A stretch of 64,000 nt of DNA, taken from positions 2,553,001 to 2,617,000 of the forward strand of contig NC_079888.1 of assembly GCF_029227915.1 (NCBI RefSeq), in the 5' to 3' direction. This DNA comes from Hydractinia symbiolongicarpus. Taxonomy: Eukaryota > Cnidaria > Hydrozoa > Anthoathecata > Hydractiniidae. Each line of letters starts with the position of its first letter. Position 1 is the first letter of the stretch. This document shows positions 45,501-57,711 of this stretch, in pieces. The translations under genes and the position numbers were made by a program. Below the pieces are notes generated by a model that did not search any database, was not told the DNA's origin, and worked only from the letters and a program-made list of their open reading frames with translations.

Positions 45501-48179
45501 TAATCAACGCAATGTCGTTTAGTAAATAGAGCAAATCAACCATTGCATAGTTGTTATTTTACCATATAATTCGCACAATCTCGTACCCAGGGCCTTGTTC
45601 CTAGTAATATGAAATACAGAATGAAAATACGCATATATACTACAGCTGAAACTTGTTATTACCAACACAGCTTTCTTACGTCGGCGACATTTAGCTATAA
45701 CATCATTGCAGCGCAGTGAAAACGAAGCATTGCCAAAACATTTGTAAAATACGCCAATGTATATTGACGTGAACAATAGCTATCACATTCTCGAGAAAGA
45801 ACTCTTTAAAATAAAACTTGAAATAAGCTACGATGTTTAGATGTTAGGGGACGAGAATGTGACGAACAAGTTTTTGATAACATTTGGGCATTTCCATATC
45901 GGAAATGTTTCTACCTGTTAATCTGACCAATGTATAGCAACAGGAAATATAACAAAAATTTATTATGAAAGTCTTTGCATTTTTTCTCTTTTTCTTTATA
46001 TTATGCCTCATGATTTTTTGTCATTACTATAATTCTTTTTCACCAGCCATTTTTCCTAAATAATTAGAAACTGCTAGCTTGCTTACCTTTCATCGTCACT
46101 GTCATCGACCTCAACAGAATGTTTTCAAAAACTTGCATCGAGTGACAACACGCTCACCCTCCTGCACAGGGCTTTTTAAGCAATGCTACATGCCACAAGA
46201 AATACGTCACAAAGAGAGTGCTCTGTAATTTAATCTCTTTGTTGGATGATTAACATTCTGATGTGATGATATTCATTGCTGTTACGGCAAGCCTAGACAA
46301 AAACTCTTATTCCATTGTTACGTCACTGCAGTAATAATCAGAGATGTTTTCTATATATGGGGATGACTCATGACTGTTTGCTCTTTACACAGCGTGGTGG
46401 CCTTAAAATATTTGTTAATTTTCTAAAAGAGAGATCAAATTAAAGGAAAGCAAAACTGATACGATATTCCTTCCCACTCAAAACAAAGATATTTTCTATG
46501 CTGCTGTTTGAACAGCAAAATGAGATTCATACTGGCCATACCACCACCTCTTGTGACAAAGTCTGTGCAGATTCTAAAATAGTCGTTTTAAAATGAACAT
46601 AGTTGATGTGTTTATTTAACTCTTTTAGGTTTAAAATTATCCTGTGCTTACCATTTTCTTCTCTTTATTGTCCGAATTTTTTTATGCCCAACTTTTTTTA
46701 ATGTCCGAACTTTTTAATTACCTTAAAATCTAAAATTTACTTAATGGTTTGTTTGTAATCTTTCTTCGTAATAAATAATGTGGTTACCAATCTTTTTGTA
46801 ATGAAACCAGTTCATGCTTTAATGGATTATTTGCTTTATAGAAGCTTATAGTCAAAGGATATGATAAAGTCGGTACATCGGAAGAAATTGATCGTGAATT
46901 CGAAAGAAAATATTGTAGATGGAAACTAAGCACATTATACTTAACCTCGTTCCCAGGGCATTTTTGTTGGCCACTGCTTAGGGGCCACAAGACCCTGGGG
47001 ACAAGGCTACATTGTACTTTATTAGTGTTTTGTTTTAGAGTTATGATGCACGTAAATTCTTGTTAAATGCTGGTGATTTGTTTTGTTTCAATTATAAAAT
47101 AAAATTTATTGGAGCATTTAATCTGTCCGAAATTTTGTCGGAAATTTGTCTGAAATCATTGAGATAGTGTCTGAAAATAAATGTCCGAATTTTTTCAAAG
47201 TTTTTGTAGTTATTAGACTTTCTCAGGGCACTCATTTTTGAAGCCGATTGTCTTGAAGCCGATTTTATTTTATTCATATCAGATTTTAGATTGTCCCCAA
47301 ATAGTCGTAGGGTTAAAGAAACACTAGAAAAGCATGGGAGTTTGTGATCTTTCTGAGGATCTGGCTTGATAAGCTCCCCATTGTGTAATTTGGCCTCTCT
47401 CTGGACAATACTGATAACAGCCATAACATTAGAAGAAAAATTAAGAAGCTTTATCAATTTTTTGACTCTTTATGCTACCAGCTTCTAAGACTCTGTCTGC
47501 GAGAAAAGATAAGCGGTTTTACACTTGCCACTAAATGTTTTTTAATTTGCTGCAATTTCAAGCACTCTACTCTTTTTTAATAAAGACGCCAGGATTCACT
47601 CCTGTGAGAATGATGTTTTGATAGCAAATTTAGATATTAATATTTTTTGTATCGTTAATTCCAGTTTATTTTTTATGGCAGACCCAAAGGTTTCACGGGT
47701 GGTTGGAGTTTGGTCAAATATTGGTCAAATACACAGAAAAATATTATACATTCTTAAGAGGTTCTTATTAGCCTTTGAACCAAGAATTTTTCCTTGCACG
47801 CAAATTTTCGTATTTTTGTTAAAAGAGCTCCATTTTCTGTAGGCTTCCTTCTCCAAAAATAAACAAGACGTATGATATACGTAAACAGCCTCGCGAATAT
47901 AGTTTACAAAAAGCTGTCTATTAGATTGTGATTTCTGTTACGAAGTTAGACACGACATATTTATGGTGGAGCATCTTCGTTTTTCTCTTACGTATTTTTG
48001 TAGAAATTTTATTTTTCGCAGACTACATTCCAGGTATTTGGGGAGACCTTAACTCTGCCTACATTCACTTTGGAAAACTTTGGTGGAAAAACATTTACTT
48101 TACCAGTTAGTTAAATAAAGCTTTTCAACACTTATCTTTTTAAAAAATACACAAGATGCAATTCTACAATTTCTGCTAA
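45501..48179. other. intergenic, with possible degraded element
   Basis: Minus 47092-47457 has a 121-codon open frame with a plausible but unrecognised protein sequence (contains SDMNKIKSASRQSASKMSAL). TTTTGTCCGAA-type words recur at 46665-46700 and 47120-47190. The motif CTCGTTCCCAGGG / CCCTGGGGACAAGG forms an inverted pair at 46945-47008. No firm gene call is possible. Confidence 0.4.
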
Positions 48180-48570
48180 CAAAAAAATCATTCATGGTTG
48201 AAAGTCGCGCGATTGAAACGTTTATGGCCTTAAACAGCATTTAGTTGACAAAAAATTAACATTTTGATGTCTCTATCATGTTCAGCATACTTTTTTGTTA
48301 ACTTTACCAAATTTTGTCAAAAATAAGGTAATTTTAATTTTTGGACCAATTTTGGCCTAAAATGGCATTTAGGTGACAAATATCAAAATTATGATGTCAC
48401 AATTATTTTCAGCATAAATTTTTTTGTTCACTGTGCCAAATTTTGTCAAAAACAAATACCAATTTTGGCCTGAAACGTCATTTGGATGGCTTCCAAGTAC
48501 TCAGAGAGTTTAGGTACGAAGTTTAAATCTGTGACGTTGCAATTGACCATTTGGTTAGTTAGTTACATGG
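48180..48570 (+). repeat. dispersed repeat, copy 2, with internal tandem duplication
   Basis: Matches 22955-23200 at both ends. Between them a segment of about 125 bp, containing ATGTTCAGCATA, TGCCAAATTTTGTCAAAAA and CCAATTTTGGCCT, is present twice in tandem, whereas copy 1 has it once. Confidence 0.7.
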
Positions 48571-48617
48571 ATACAAGCCGGATACACATTCTCGCAGGCA
48601 GGATAGTAAAAAAAAGT

Positions 48618-48695
48618 AAAAATAGTTACCAAGATGAGATTCGAACACACGGCTACTCCCGTGTCGGTGCTCAGAGAGGCGAAAAGTCCCATTTT
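48618..48695 (-). mobile_element. tRNA-related SINE head
   Basis: On the minus strand GGGACTTTTCGCCTCTCTGA is followed by GTGTGTTCGAATCTCATCTT, a good B-box (GTTCGAATC). The piece resembles a class II tRNA (extra arm CCGACACGGGAGTAGC), but the acceptor stem does not pair well, so a SINE is more likely than a tRNA gene. Confidence 0.5.
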
Positions 48696-49142
48696 TGTAG
48701 GACACATTTGTATTTTAATACAAGCTCACGAGCTTATAATAAAAAATGGGAGGTTTTTGACCAAATAAGCAATAATTCCAACAACGAGCTTTAAAAGGAG
48801 GTTTAAACTTTCCTGATTTGAAGTATGAATAACATTCATGTCAAATTATTACTTTTCGTTTTATTTTGAAATATATAATACGATATTCTGTTACAAGAAC
48901 TTTTTACTTCTCAGTACAATTTCAAATAACAAAAATATCACTTTTTTTTTTATCAAAGCTTCTAACACTTTCATAGTAATATAAGTTTCTTGAAGTAAAG
49001 TTAAACAAATAAAAAAATGGAAACTAAAAAGCTAGGGTTAAATAATAATAAATAATAAATATGTAAATGTATTAATTGAATAACCTAAATATGAACCTCT
49101 TTTTTAAACGCTATAACTTATCACTGAATCTTTGTCTCGTAT

Positions 49143-52100
49143 CTAACAGCTTTGGGTGTTGCATTCATCAGCTTCGATGCTTGCTCCAAGGTGTTGTTCC
49201 TTACACGTTTTACCTTTTCCTGTTCGTTTCGGGTTATCACAATGCCTCACCCTCTCTGTTCTCCCTCCCCCGCATGTCTTTGAGCATTCTGACCATTCTC
49301 CCCATGCGCTATAACCCCCATCTCTGTTACAAGGCTCTGTATGACACGGCTTTGTGTCTTCTGCATTTCCGTATCCCATCTCCAGGCAGGTTTTGCCATT
49401 TCCACTAGGTGGGGGAGAGTCACAAGCCCGCGTTCGCGTGTGAAATCCTCCTCCGCAATCAGCTGTGCATTTGTCCCAGTGTGTCCATTCACCGTATCCT
49501 CCGTTAACCGGGCATTCAATTAGACATTCCGCACTCTCCTTATCAGGACCAAGATTACTACAATCTTCTCCTGCAAAAGTTGGCGCTGGATCTGTGCAAG
49601 AACGCGACCGAGATTTTGTACCTTCACCGCACGATACCTAAGAATAATTAAAAGAAATTAATATTTATATCTTAATAATATCAAATTTTGTGGATACTAA
49701 CAAGAGTAATCACGTACTGAGCATTCTGTCCATTTAGACCATTCGGTGTATCCGCCATCGACAGAACATGGTTGCTCGTTACAACTTCTCTCCTCTTCGT
49801 ACCCACCAAGTTTTTGCTGCTTGCAATCTAATCCTAGTGTAGTAAAAATAATAAAATTTAAAATTTAATCAAAATATATTACTGGTTTTTCTATGCCATC
49901 CGCAGACGTAAAAGAAATCTGGAAACAAGGTCGGTACAAATTAAGTAAGCAAGTTATTAACCAGCCCATAATTAATGCGATCGAAAATTAACGCGAATTT
50001 CGAATTTGGATTTCAGTGTTGTGGTTATTAACGCGAATCAACGAATTTGATATTTTCAGATGATATTAAATTAACGCGAATTCTCAAAAAAGTAGACATT
50101 TTTTTACAAGTTCAGAATGAGAGAATAGAAAAGATAAAATGTCATCACACGTATTTTATCTTTCTGTCTAAAATGTCCAAAAAAGATTATTGAAAAGGGT
50201 TATACTGTTTTTATTGCTTCTACGGGCACTTGTCAAGTTATTCGTGATTCCTGCGCTTTCTATCCTGCTTAAAACATTTCAACGCGTTTGCTCTCTTTCT
50301 ATTAAATGATCCAAACTGTTATCCACCACTTATTTAAAGACGCCTAAACACTATATTTAAGATTAAGTAGCGTAGTAACGTAGTAAAGTAAAGTAACGTA
50401 GAATTTTTTAGCGCCACATAAAATTTTTTTAATTTTTTTTTTTAATTAAAGCAAGTTTTTAAAATTCGCGTTATTTACTTGCTCCGTTATATAGAATCCT
50501 GCTTACTTGGACCCTTAGTGTGAACAAGTAATTTGTCCGATTTCAAGAATGTCCGAGATTAAATAATGAACACATGAAATCGTGTAATTTTAATGAAATT
50601 TGCAAGAATTCAATTTCCAATTCGAATCATTTGGAATACGGTTTTCACAATGTCCGAATTACATTACGTTTTTTTGCAAAAGAAAGCAAGAAAAATAGTA
50701 AGACTGTGTGCGAATGACCCAGGGTATACAGTGATATAGCTAGGAATGTATGCCGATAAACATGACTCAAGAAGCAGAATATCAGCTGTAAATACTTTCT
50801 ACATCACAAACTAACTTAGATCGCATACTTTATCTTCACTGCCACTTCTTTGTTAATTATAATGCATATAAAGTTTTCATTTTGATCTATCTGCTTGTCA
50901 AGTTTGTAGATTAAAACTTGAAACCATAGCTTCTTTGTACAAAGTTAGGCTGATCCGACACGTGACTGGTCCCATTTCTTGATTTTTTTGGATTTAACGA
51001 TTTTCGATGTATAAAATATGTGAAAACCTGAAAACGTGTAAATAATTTTTATTTGTCTAAAGAAGCTTTGTTGGAATGTTTCTCCAAAGTTGCAACGTTA
51101 ATTTGACCAGTATTAATCCGCCTTCTGCGTGATTTTAAAAAGAAAGAAATGCGTATCAAAAGTACGGATTGTTTTCACTTCATGAAGAAAATAACCTCAA
51201 AATAAAGAAATCAAATCAACGTACCTCCAAATTTAGGCACTGGATTAATACAGTACCTCACTCGTTTTTGAGTCCCCCCTCCACAGCTTGAACTGCATTC
51301 ACCAAATCTGCTCCATCGTTCAAAACCACCATTGACTGGGCAGCTACGTTCGTTGCATCGCAGAGCCTCATGAGACAGTCCTAGTCTACTGCAGTTCCGC
51401 CCTCCTGGAAGAAGGAAAAACTTTGGTAACCTCTTTTTTTCAAGGGCCATTTGTACAATGTTATGTCAGCCGTTTACAAACATATTAAAACTACCCGTAT
51501 TCTGTCTGTGCAATATAATACATATTTTTTTATATATGCACGAAATAGCCATACTACGGCACAAAGAAAGTATGTTAAAGACACTCAATATATTCACGTG
51601 GGTTTTTTTACGGGACAAAGACGAATAGCTTGTTTTGGTCTGTAAAAAACTGCTCTATTCTAGGCCCCCGGTAGAATTTAAGGGGCAAAATACATGAAAC
51701 TGCTCGTCATATATTAAGGTGTGAAAAAAACACAAGTCAACAAGCTAGCCTAAAAATCAAATAAATTTATTATAACAACATACATCTTTCAGCCGAACAT
51801 CCAGACCTGAGATGTGGTCAGCTTTATAACAAACCGACTTTAAAGTAACGTTAAGATGAATTGTATCTCACCTAACGAAGGTTCTGGATCAGTACAATCT
51901 CGTTTACGATGCCTGAATCCACCTAAAACAATATAAAACAGTATCTGGGTAAATAAGACCGTGAACAGTATTTCTTTTAGGGGTGGAGCATTTTTGTAAA
52001 ATTGATCTGCTAATCTTTTCAAGAGACCCTAACTGCCTAAAATATTGCTTTTAAATATGCTCGCCTTAAGGTTGTACGACGCAAACTTGCAATGATCAAT

Positions 52101-54008
52101 TCATTGAATAGCAGATGATAAACCAAAATCCTTCGCATTCGGTTGGACGCAAAGTGTTCACATATCCGTTTGAAAATCAATATTTTTTAAAAATCTACAA
52201 CAATTGTCAAACTTCGTATACTTGGATACGTAACTAGTAGAAAGATAGATGACAATGTTTTGCTGACGCGAAAATATTTTACTTCAGTACGTCTTTAGAT
52301 GTGTGGAAGAGGTTCAGGTACAATGGAGGGAATAAAGCTTCACTTGCATGGGGTTTAGGACCCATAATATTATAGTACAGAATGTGACCAAGTGAAAGGT
52401 TAAAGTAGAGCCGGTTCGGTTCAGCGCAAAAATTGAAGTTGTTTACCAGCCTGGCTTAGGCGTCCAGAAGGACTGAAAAAATATTTTTATAGCAAATGAA
52501 GGCATGTATATCCATCATTTTATTAATAATTGTCAGTTAGGGTATTTAGCTAGATACTGGATGTATCTAGCTGAAATAAATAGTGCAATAAGGACATGAG
52601 TTATTTTAAAAGAAGATTATCGTTAATGAAAAATTCTGTCAGTCAAATCAACAATAACAAATTTAAATTATACTCGATTAGTGGGCTTTGATAAGTTACT
52701 TGTTACTCCATATAAATGTCATTGCTCAAATTATCAGTCTTGGAGTATAAACATGCATTATGTCCTAAGGCGGCTGTGGTGATTTTAGGTTCTGATTTGG
52801 TTATCTTTGAAAAAGAGACAAAGGAACTCCAGTAAATGCATACAAAGTAAACTTTCTAATTCGTAAAAAAAGTAAACACAAAAAGAAACATTAATAATAA
52901 AACATATATGAAAAAAAATATATTAACTCAATCACAAATTTGCGTTGCGTGGACGGTCGTATAAACAAGTTAAACTAGATAGACTTAGACTTAGAAAGTT
53001 TATGCTATAACAACAGAGAGTATGATGTAATGCTGTTACTTTATTATTTGTGGCAATAACTAACAGAATTTTTATGCAAGGGGGATAATGCGTATTTCGG
53101 CGGAGGAGAGATACACTTACTCTTGCGCACATGTGGACAGGGGATAGAAATGGCGCTCTCCTGGGCAGATGTTGTGTATTTATGGACAGGAGAAGGTATT
53201 GCCATGTCACGGATAAAGGAGAGGTACCGTTGGTTTACAAACGGGAAAGAGACATTGTGTAGCATGTCAAATGTAATTTTATCAATTATGAGATAAATCA
53301 AATAAGTGTATTGTTGACCTTGTGACGTAGTTTGAAAATAATTATAAAATTAATCAGTTATTCACATACCTTCGCAACAACAATATTTCTATGTCAATGT
53401 TTGTGTTCGTTAGTTCATTTAGAGATGTAAGAATAAAACAGGTCAAAATTAAGAGTTACTTTACAACATACCGAGGTTCTTAATCTCATCCCTAATGTTC
53501 ATTTCACGTAGGCAACAAGATTGCTAAGGTTCAGGGAATGACCGAGGGGAAGAAACAGTAAAAAAAGAAAAATATATTAGTTAAAAATAAAAATAAAAAT
53601 GTCGCCATTATTTTTGAATGATAATATAGCTAATAATATAAGTTTAACGTCATTACTCTATCCGCACGTAAACATAAATTTTAGAAAAATCTTAGACGTG
53701 AAGATGCAACATAAACAACTAAACAACAACTGAACAAAAACAACAACAACAACAACAACAACAAACAAACACAGCAAAAACAAAACAATAGTTTTACCTC
53801 CACAACTCACGGTACATTTGGTAAATTTTGACCACTCCGTGTAACCCCCATCACGAAATATAACAACACCATAAAACTCCGTCAAGATCATACAAATGAC
53901 AAACAACAGTGTAATGTTCAAAATGACAACTAGAGTGCGACCAAACTTGAAATACATAGCATTCATTTCGAGGCGTGTGCCATCTTTCGACATGTTAATA
54001 ACACACAT
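49143..54008 (-). CDS. type II membrane protein with thrombospondin type 1 repeats (5 exons)
   Basis: Exons in coding order: 53798-54008, 51872-51922, 51225-51404, 49718-49833, 49143-49637; all junctions have GT/AG and agree in phase. The first exon encodes a short cytoplasmic end, a membrane helix (LVVILNITLLFVICMILTEF) and the start of the first repeat. About five TSP1 repeats follow, each with the pattern GGYxEWSxWxxCSxxCGGGxxxRxRxC, and the protein ends six Cys-spaced residues after the last repeat (NTQSC, then stop). With no cleavable signal peptide the helix most likely acts as a signal anchor, placing the repeats outside the cell. TSP1 repeats bind matrix, glycosaminoglycans or receptors and are often C-mannosylated on WxxW. 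An alternative ATG lies five codons downstream, at 53993. Confidence 0.85.
49960..50480. repeat. repeat with AATTAACGCGAATT words
   Basis: ATTAACGCGAATT and variants recur at 49973, 49988, 50033 and 50080, and TTCGCGTTATTTA appears in the opposite sense at 50465. It looks like an inverted-repeat element in an intron of the thrombospondin-repeat gene. Ends are not clear. Confidence 0.4.
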
Positions 54009-55249
54009 ATTCTATATTATAATGCTTTATGATGTACCGTGGTGGTGTAATAAAAATTTTGTCGTGACTTTTTCACAATGTTGTCTAGTTAATCCGTCGT
54101 CCTAACAAATAAATTTTCCTTTGTCAATTTCACATGTATTGCCGTTAGTTACCTATGAATGAAAAACATGAATAGAAGTCAATTACATTAATGGCCTCCA
54201 CCATAGGTGATTTTGAGCTATTTATGGATTTCCATGTGTTTCTCACGGGTAAAAATTACAAATAGAACAGAGGGTAATTAACTTATATTAACAAATTTTA
54301 ATTGCAATATTTACTACGAGTTTCAAACAGAATTACGCTTCCTATATTCCGACCTAAAAGCAGGAAGTATGATTTCAAACGGCCTTTTAAAAAGACAGTG
54401 ATTTCTTATCGTTAACAAATCAAGATAATACAAAATTATTTTAAGATACGTGTATTTTCTGTTTCTGTACAAAATGGTCTTGCTGTAACCTCGTTTACAG
54501 GAACTTTTTTGCTTTTGGATATCGGAGAGCGGGTGGGAGGGTGGTTTAATTGGAAGTTGCAATATAGCTACATCTTTTAATACTGTCATGAAAGTTGCAA
54601 TATTCTTATACGCCCTTTTAAATACGAACTGCGTACGCATTGTGGCCAAGGGACCAAAGAAAACAGTTCGACAACAGTTCGTTAATATGAACTTAGACAA
54701 AAATGAAATAATAAATCGTGTTAAAGCGATTTTCTTTAAACTCTGTAAAATTTACAAACGTTAAAATCTAGTAAGTTATCACTGAAAGAAATTTGGTATG
54801 TTGGTATTTATAAAAGTGTTTGGAAACCAAAAATACGCCGTCGCTGTTAAGAATGGAAAAATGATTAGCCATATGCTGTTAGGGAAAAATGAAAAGTTTG
54901 TTAAAACGATTTTTTATTTTCTACGGTACCTATGGAAAATGCATTATCACTATTACTGCAAAAAGTAAATCTTGAAATTATCCAACTGTCAGGAAAAATT
55001 GTATGGTTGACATTTTCAAAAGCAGAACTTATAAACAGAGAATTGTAACCTGTAAGGAAGTAACTTTTGTTACGTTTTCTACCCAACCTTCTTTGTAATC
55101 ATATTGCCATCAAAAGGAACATTGTTCATAAATGAGAACCATTAAAAAACAGCTTTTTCGAAATTTCTGGCTACATTACATACCAGTATTCACTTTTGGA
55201 ACATTTATTTTCTACTTAAACACTAAAACATCCGAGTTATTGGAAGAAA
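54009..55249. other. intergenic
   Basis: Upstream of the thrombospondin-repeat gene. The phrase GTAGCTACATCTTTTAATAC ... TGTCATGAAA at 56012-56045 also occurs in the opposite half at 54565-54595, suggesting a shared repeat. No gene was recognised. Confidence 0.4.
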
Positions 55250-55426
55250 TTAACTTAAGGGGTACCAAAAAATGGTTCGGGAAAACGAATGTTCAAATTA
55301 TCCGGCGTTCGAGTTAACGAGTATTTTTTATAAGGAAGTATTAAGAAATGTCTAAGGGACCGTAAAAACAGTTTGAGCTAATAAAAGTTCGAGTTAACTG
55401 GTGTTCGAGTTACCGGGAGTCTACTG
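55250..55426. mobile_element. pogo/Tigger-type terminal fragment
   Basis: The right end, read inward, is CAGTAGACTCCCGGTAACTC, then GAACACCAGTTAACTCGAAC, with more GTTCGAGTTAAC words at 55300-55315. Such CAGTNGACTCCCG / TTAACTCGAAC ends are typical of Tigger-like elements in invertebrates. The left end was not found, so this is a fragment or solo end. Confidence 0.55.
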
Positions 55427-56524
55427 TGTACCTGTACAAGCGTTTAGTCTGCCCTATGCTGTGTGATCTCTATATTCTCTTATATCAGTCTATTAGTCTC
55501 TATAAAAATAGCCTTATTTTATTCAAAATGATTGCGCGCACAGATTTTTTCGGAAAATTCCGGCAGAACCCGATTTTTACGGACAAAGAAATAGGAAACA
55601 ACTTGAACTACGGCCATTTTAAAAGCTGTGGCGTTAATCTTAGTAAGTCTGTTTTCTTTGCTTTTTTCTATTTTAAATACTTTGCACCTATAGAAATATT
55701 TATTTGTTGTATGTTTTCACATCCCAAGATGAAAATATTATTTCGGTTTTTTTTGTCATGTGTAAATCTATAAACCAATTTTAAGATTCTGGCTACAACC
55801 GTAGGTTTCGATGCAGCATCATGCTGAAGCCAGCTAAAGCTAACCTTCTTTGTTTTTATATTTTTAAAGTTTTGTTTACTATTATTTATTTTTATGTTGG
55901 GGTTGTGGCTCTCTAGCTACCTCTGGCTGAAGAGTAAAAGTAGCCATAAATGCAGCTTGGCTATAGCTACAACAAAATTTTTAATCAAATTCTTCTGCTA
56001 AATGCGGTTAGGTGGTAGCTACATCTTTTAATACTGTCATGAAAATGTTTTCCGAAAAATAAAATTGCAGAGTGATTTTTTTAGCTAGACGGGGTAACGA
56101 CGGGCTATTTCCCATGTCTTTACTTACACCAAAGTTTTTTAGAAAAGGCTATTACACCTTTAAGCGGGTGCAAAAACGTTTACCTGTACTAAGCGCCCAG
56201 CCCGTTTTAAACGACAGATTGTTTCATGTGTTTTCATTTAAACCGTAGCTGTGATAAGTTTTCTTGAAAAGGATATGACTCCTATACAGGTATTCAACAT
56301 GGTAAGTAAGCGTATAGTTAGCGCTTAGTCCAGTGTTAACAACAGAGTGTATCTTGTGTTATGTAAATTGAAGTAGCGATACAGTTTTTTTAAAAGGGGT
56401 ATTCAGCCTAAACACATGGGCGACACGGTTTACCTATACTAAGCACTCAGTCTAGTGTTAACGACGGGCTGTTTCCTGTGTTTCTGCTTAACCAAAGTTG
56501 CGATAAAGTTTTTTTCGGAAAAGG

Positions 56525-57711
56525 GAATAGCATTATAGGGAATAGTAAGTATTGTAGGAAATGGTTAGTATCGTTAGCCTGTGGAAAATCTACGGGTTCG
56601 CCCGTCCTTTTTATACCGCATTGCGTGCTTCTTCTTCTTGAGCAGCTACCATTTTGCGTGACAGACAGACAGACAGACTGTAGGTAATAGTAAGTATTGA
56701 AGGGAATAGTAAGTATTGTAGGGAATAGTTAGTATTGTAGGGAATAGTTAGTATTGTAGGGAATAGTTAGTATTGTAGGGAATAGTAAGTATTGTAGGGA
56801 ATAGTTAGTATTGTAGGGAATAGTTAGTATTGTAGGGAATAGTAAGTATTGTAGGGAATAGTAAGTATTGTAGGGAATAGTAAGTATTGTAGGGAATAGT
56901 TAGTATTGTAGGGAATAGTTAGTATTGTAGGGAATAGTAAGTATTGTAGGGAATAGTAAATATTGTAGGGAATAGTTAGTATTGTAGGGAATAGTTAGTA
57001 TTGTAGGGAATAGTAAGTATTGTAGGGAATAGTAAGTATTGTAGAGAATAGTAAGTATTGTAGGGAATAGTAAGTATTGTAGGGAATAGTAAGTATTGTA
57101 GGGAATAGTAAGTATTGTAGGGAATAGTAAATATTGTAGGGAATAGTTAGTATTGTAGGGAATAGTTAATATTGTAGGGAATAGTAAGTATTGTAGGGAA
57201 TAGTAAGTATTGTAGGGAATAGTAAGTATTGTAGGGAATAGTAAGTATTGTAGGGAATAGTAAGTATTGTAGGGAATAGTAAGTATTGTAGGGAATAGTA
57301 AGTATTGTAGGGAATAGTTAGTATTGTAGGGAATAGTAAGTATTGTAGGGAATAGTAAGTATTGTAGGGAATAGTAAGTATTGTAGGGAATAGTAAGTAT
57401 TGTAGGGAATAGTAAGTATTGTAGGGAATAGTTAGTATTGTAGGGAATAGTAAGTATTGTAGGGAATAGTTAGTATTGTAGGGAATAGTTAGTATTGTAG
57501 GGAATAGTAAGTATTGTAGGGAATAGTAAGTATTGTAGGGAATAGTAAGTATTGTAGGGAATAGTAAGTATTGTAGGGAATAGTTAGTATTGTAGGGAAT
57601 AGTTAGTATTGTAGGGAATAGTAAGTATTGTAGGGAATAGTAAGTATTGTAGGGAATAGTAAGTACTGTAGGGAATAGTAAGTATTGTAGGGAATAGTAA
57701 GTATTGTAGGA
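56525..57711. repeat. 19-bp minisatellite, about 55-60 units
   Basis: The unit GTAGGGAATAGTAAGTATT repeats head-to-tail, with an A/T variant at AGTAAGT / AGTTAGT. Because 19 is not a multiple of three, the frame rotates, giving a long open frame on the minus strand with a 19-residue period; this is not a gene. A few units lie to the left of a Helitron fragment (56570-56682) and the rest to its right. Confidence 0.95.
56570..56682 (-). mobile_element. Helitron fragment within the minisatellite
   Basis: CGTTAGCCTGTGGAAAATC, CTACGGGTTCGCCCGTCC, TTTTTATACCGCATTGCGTG and CATTTTGCGTGACAGACAGA match the element at 806-953 over about 110 bp. The CTAG terminus and the TC start are both missing, replaced by minisatellite-like sequence on each side. 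Confidence 0.7.

Noticed and set aside
48618-48695. Possible functional tRNA gene
   Set aside because: The B-box is good, but the acceptor stem and anticodon arm do not form properly, and it adjoins other repeat sequence; a SINE head is more likely.
49247-49519. 90-codon frame in the thrombospondin-repeat region
   Set aside because: Overlaps the last TSP1 exon in another frame; the TSP1 frame carries the conserved Cys and Trp pattern.
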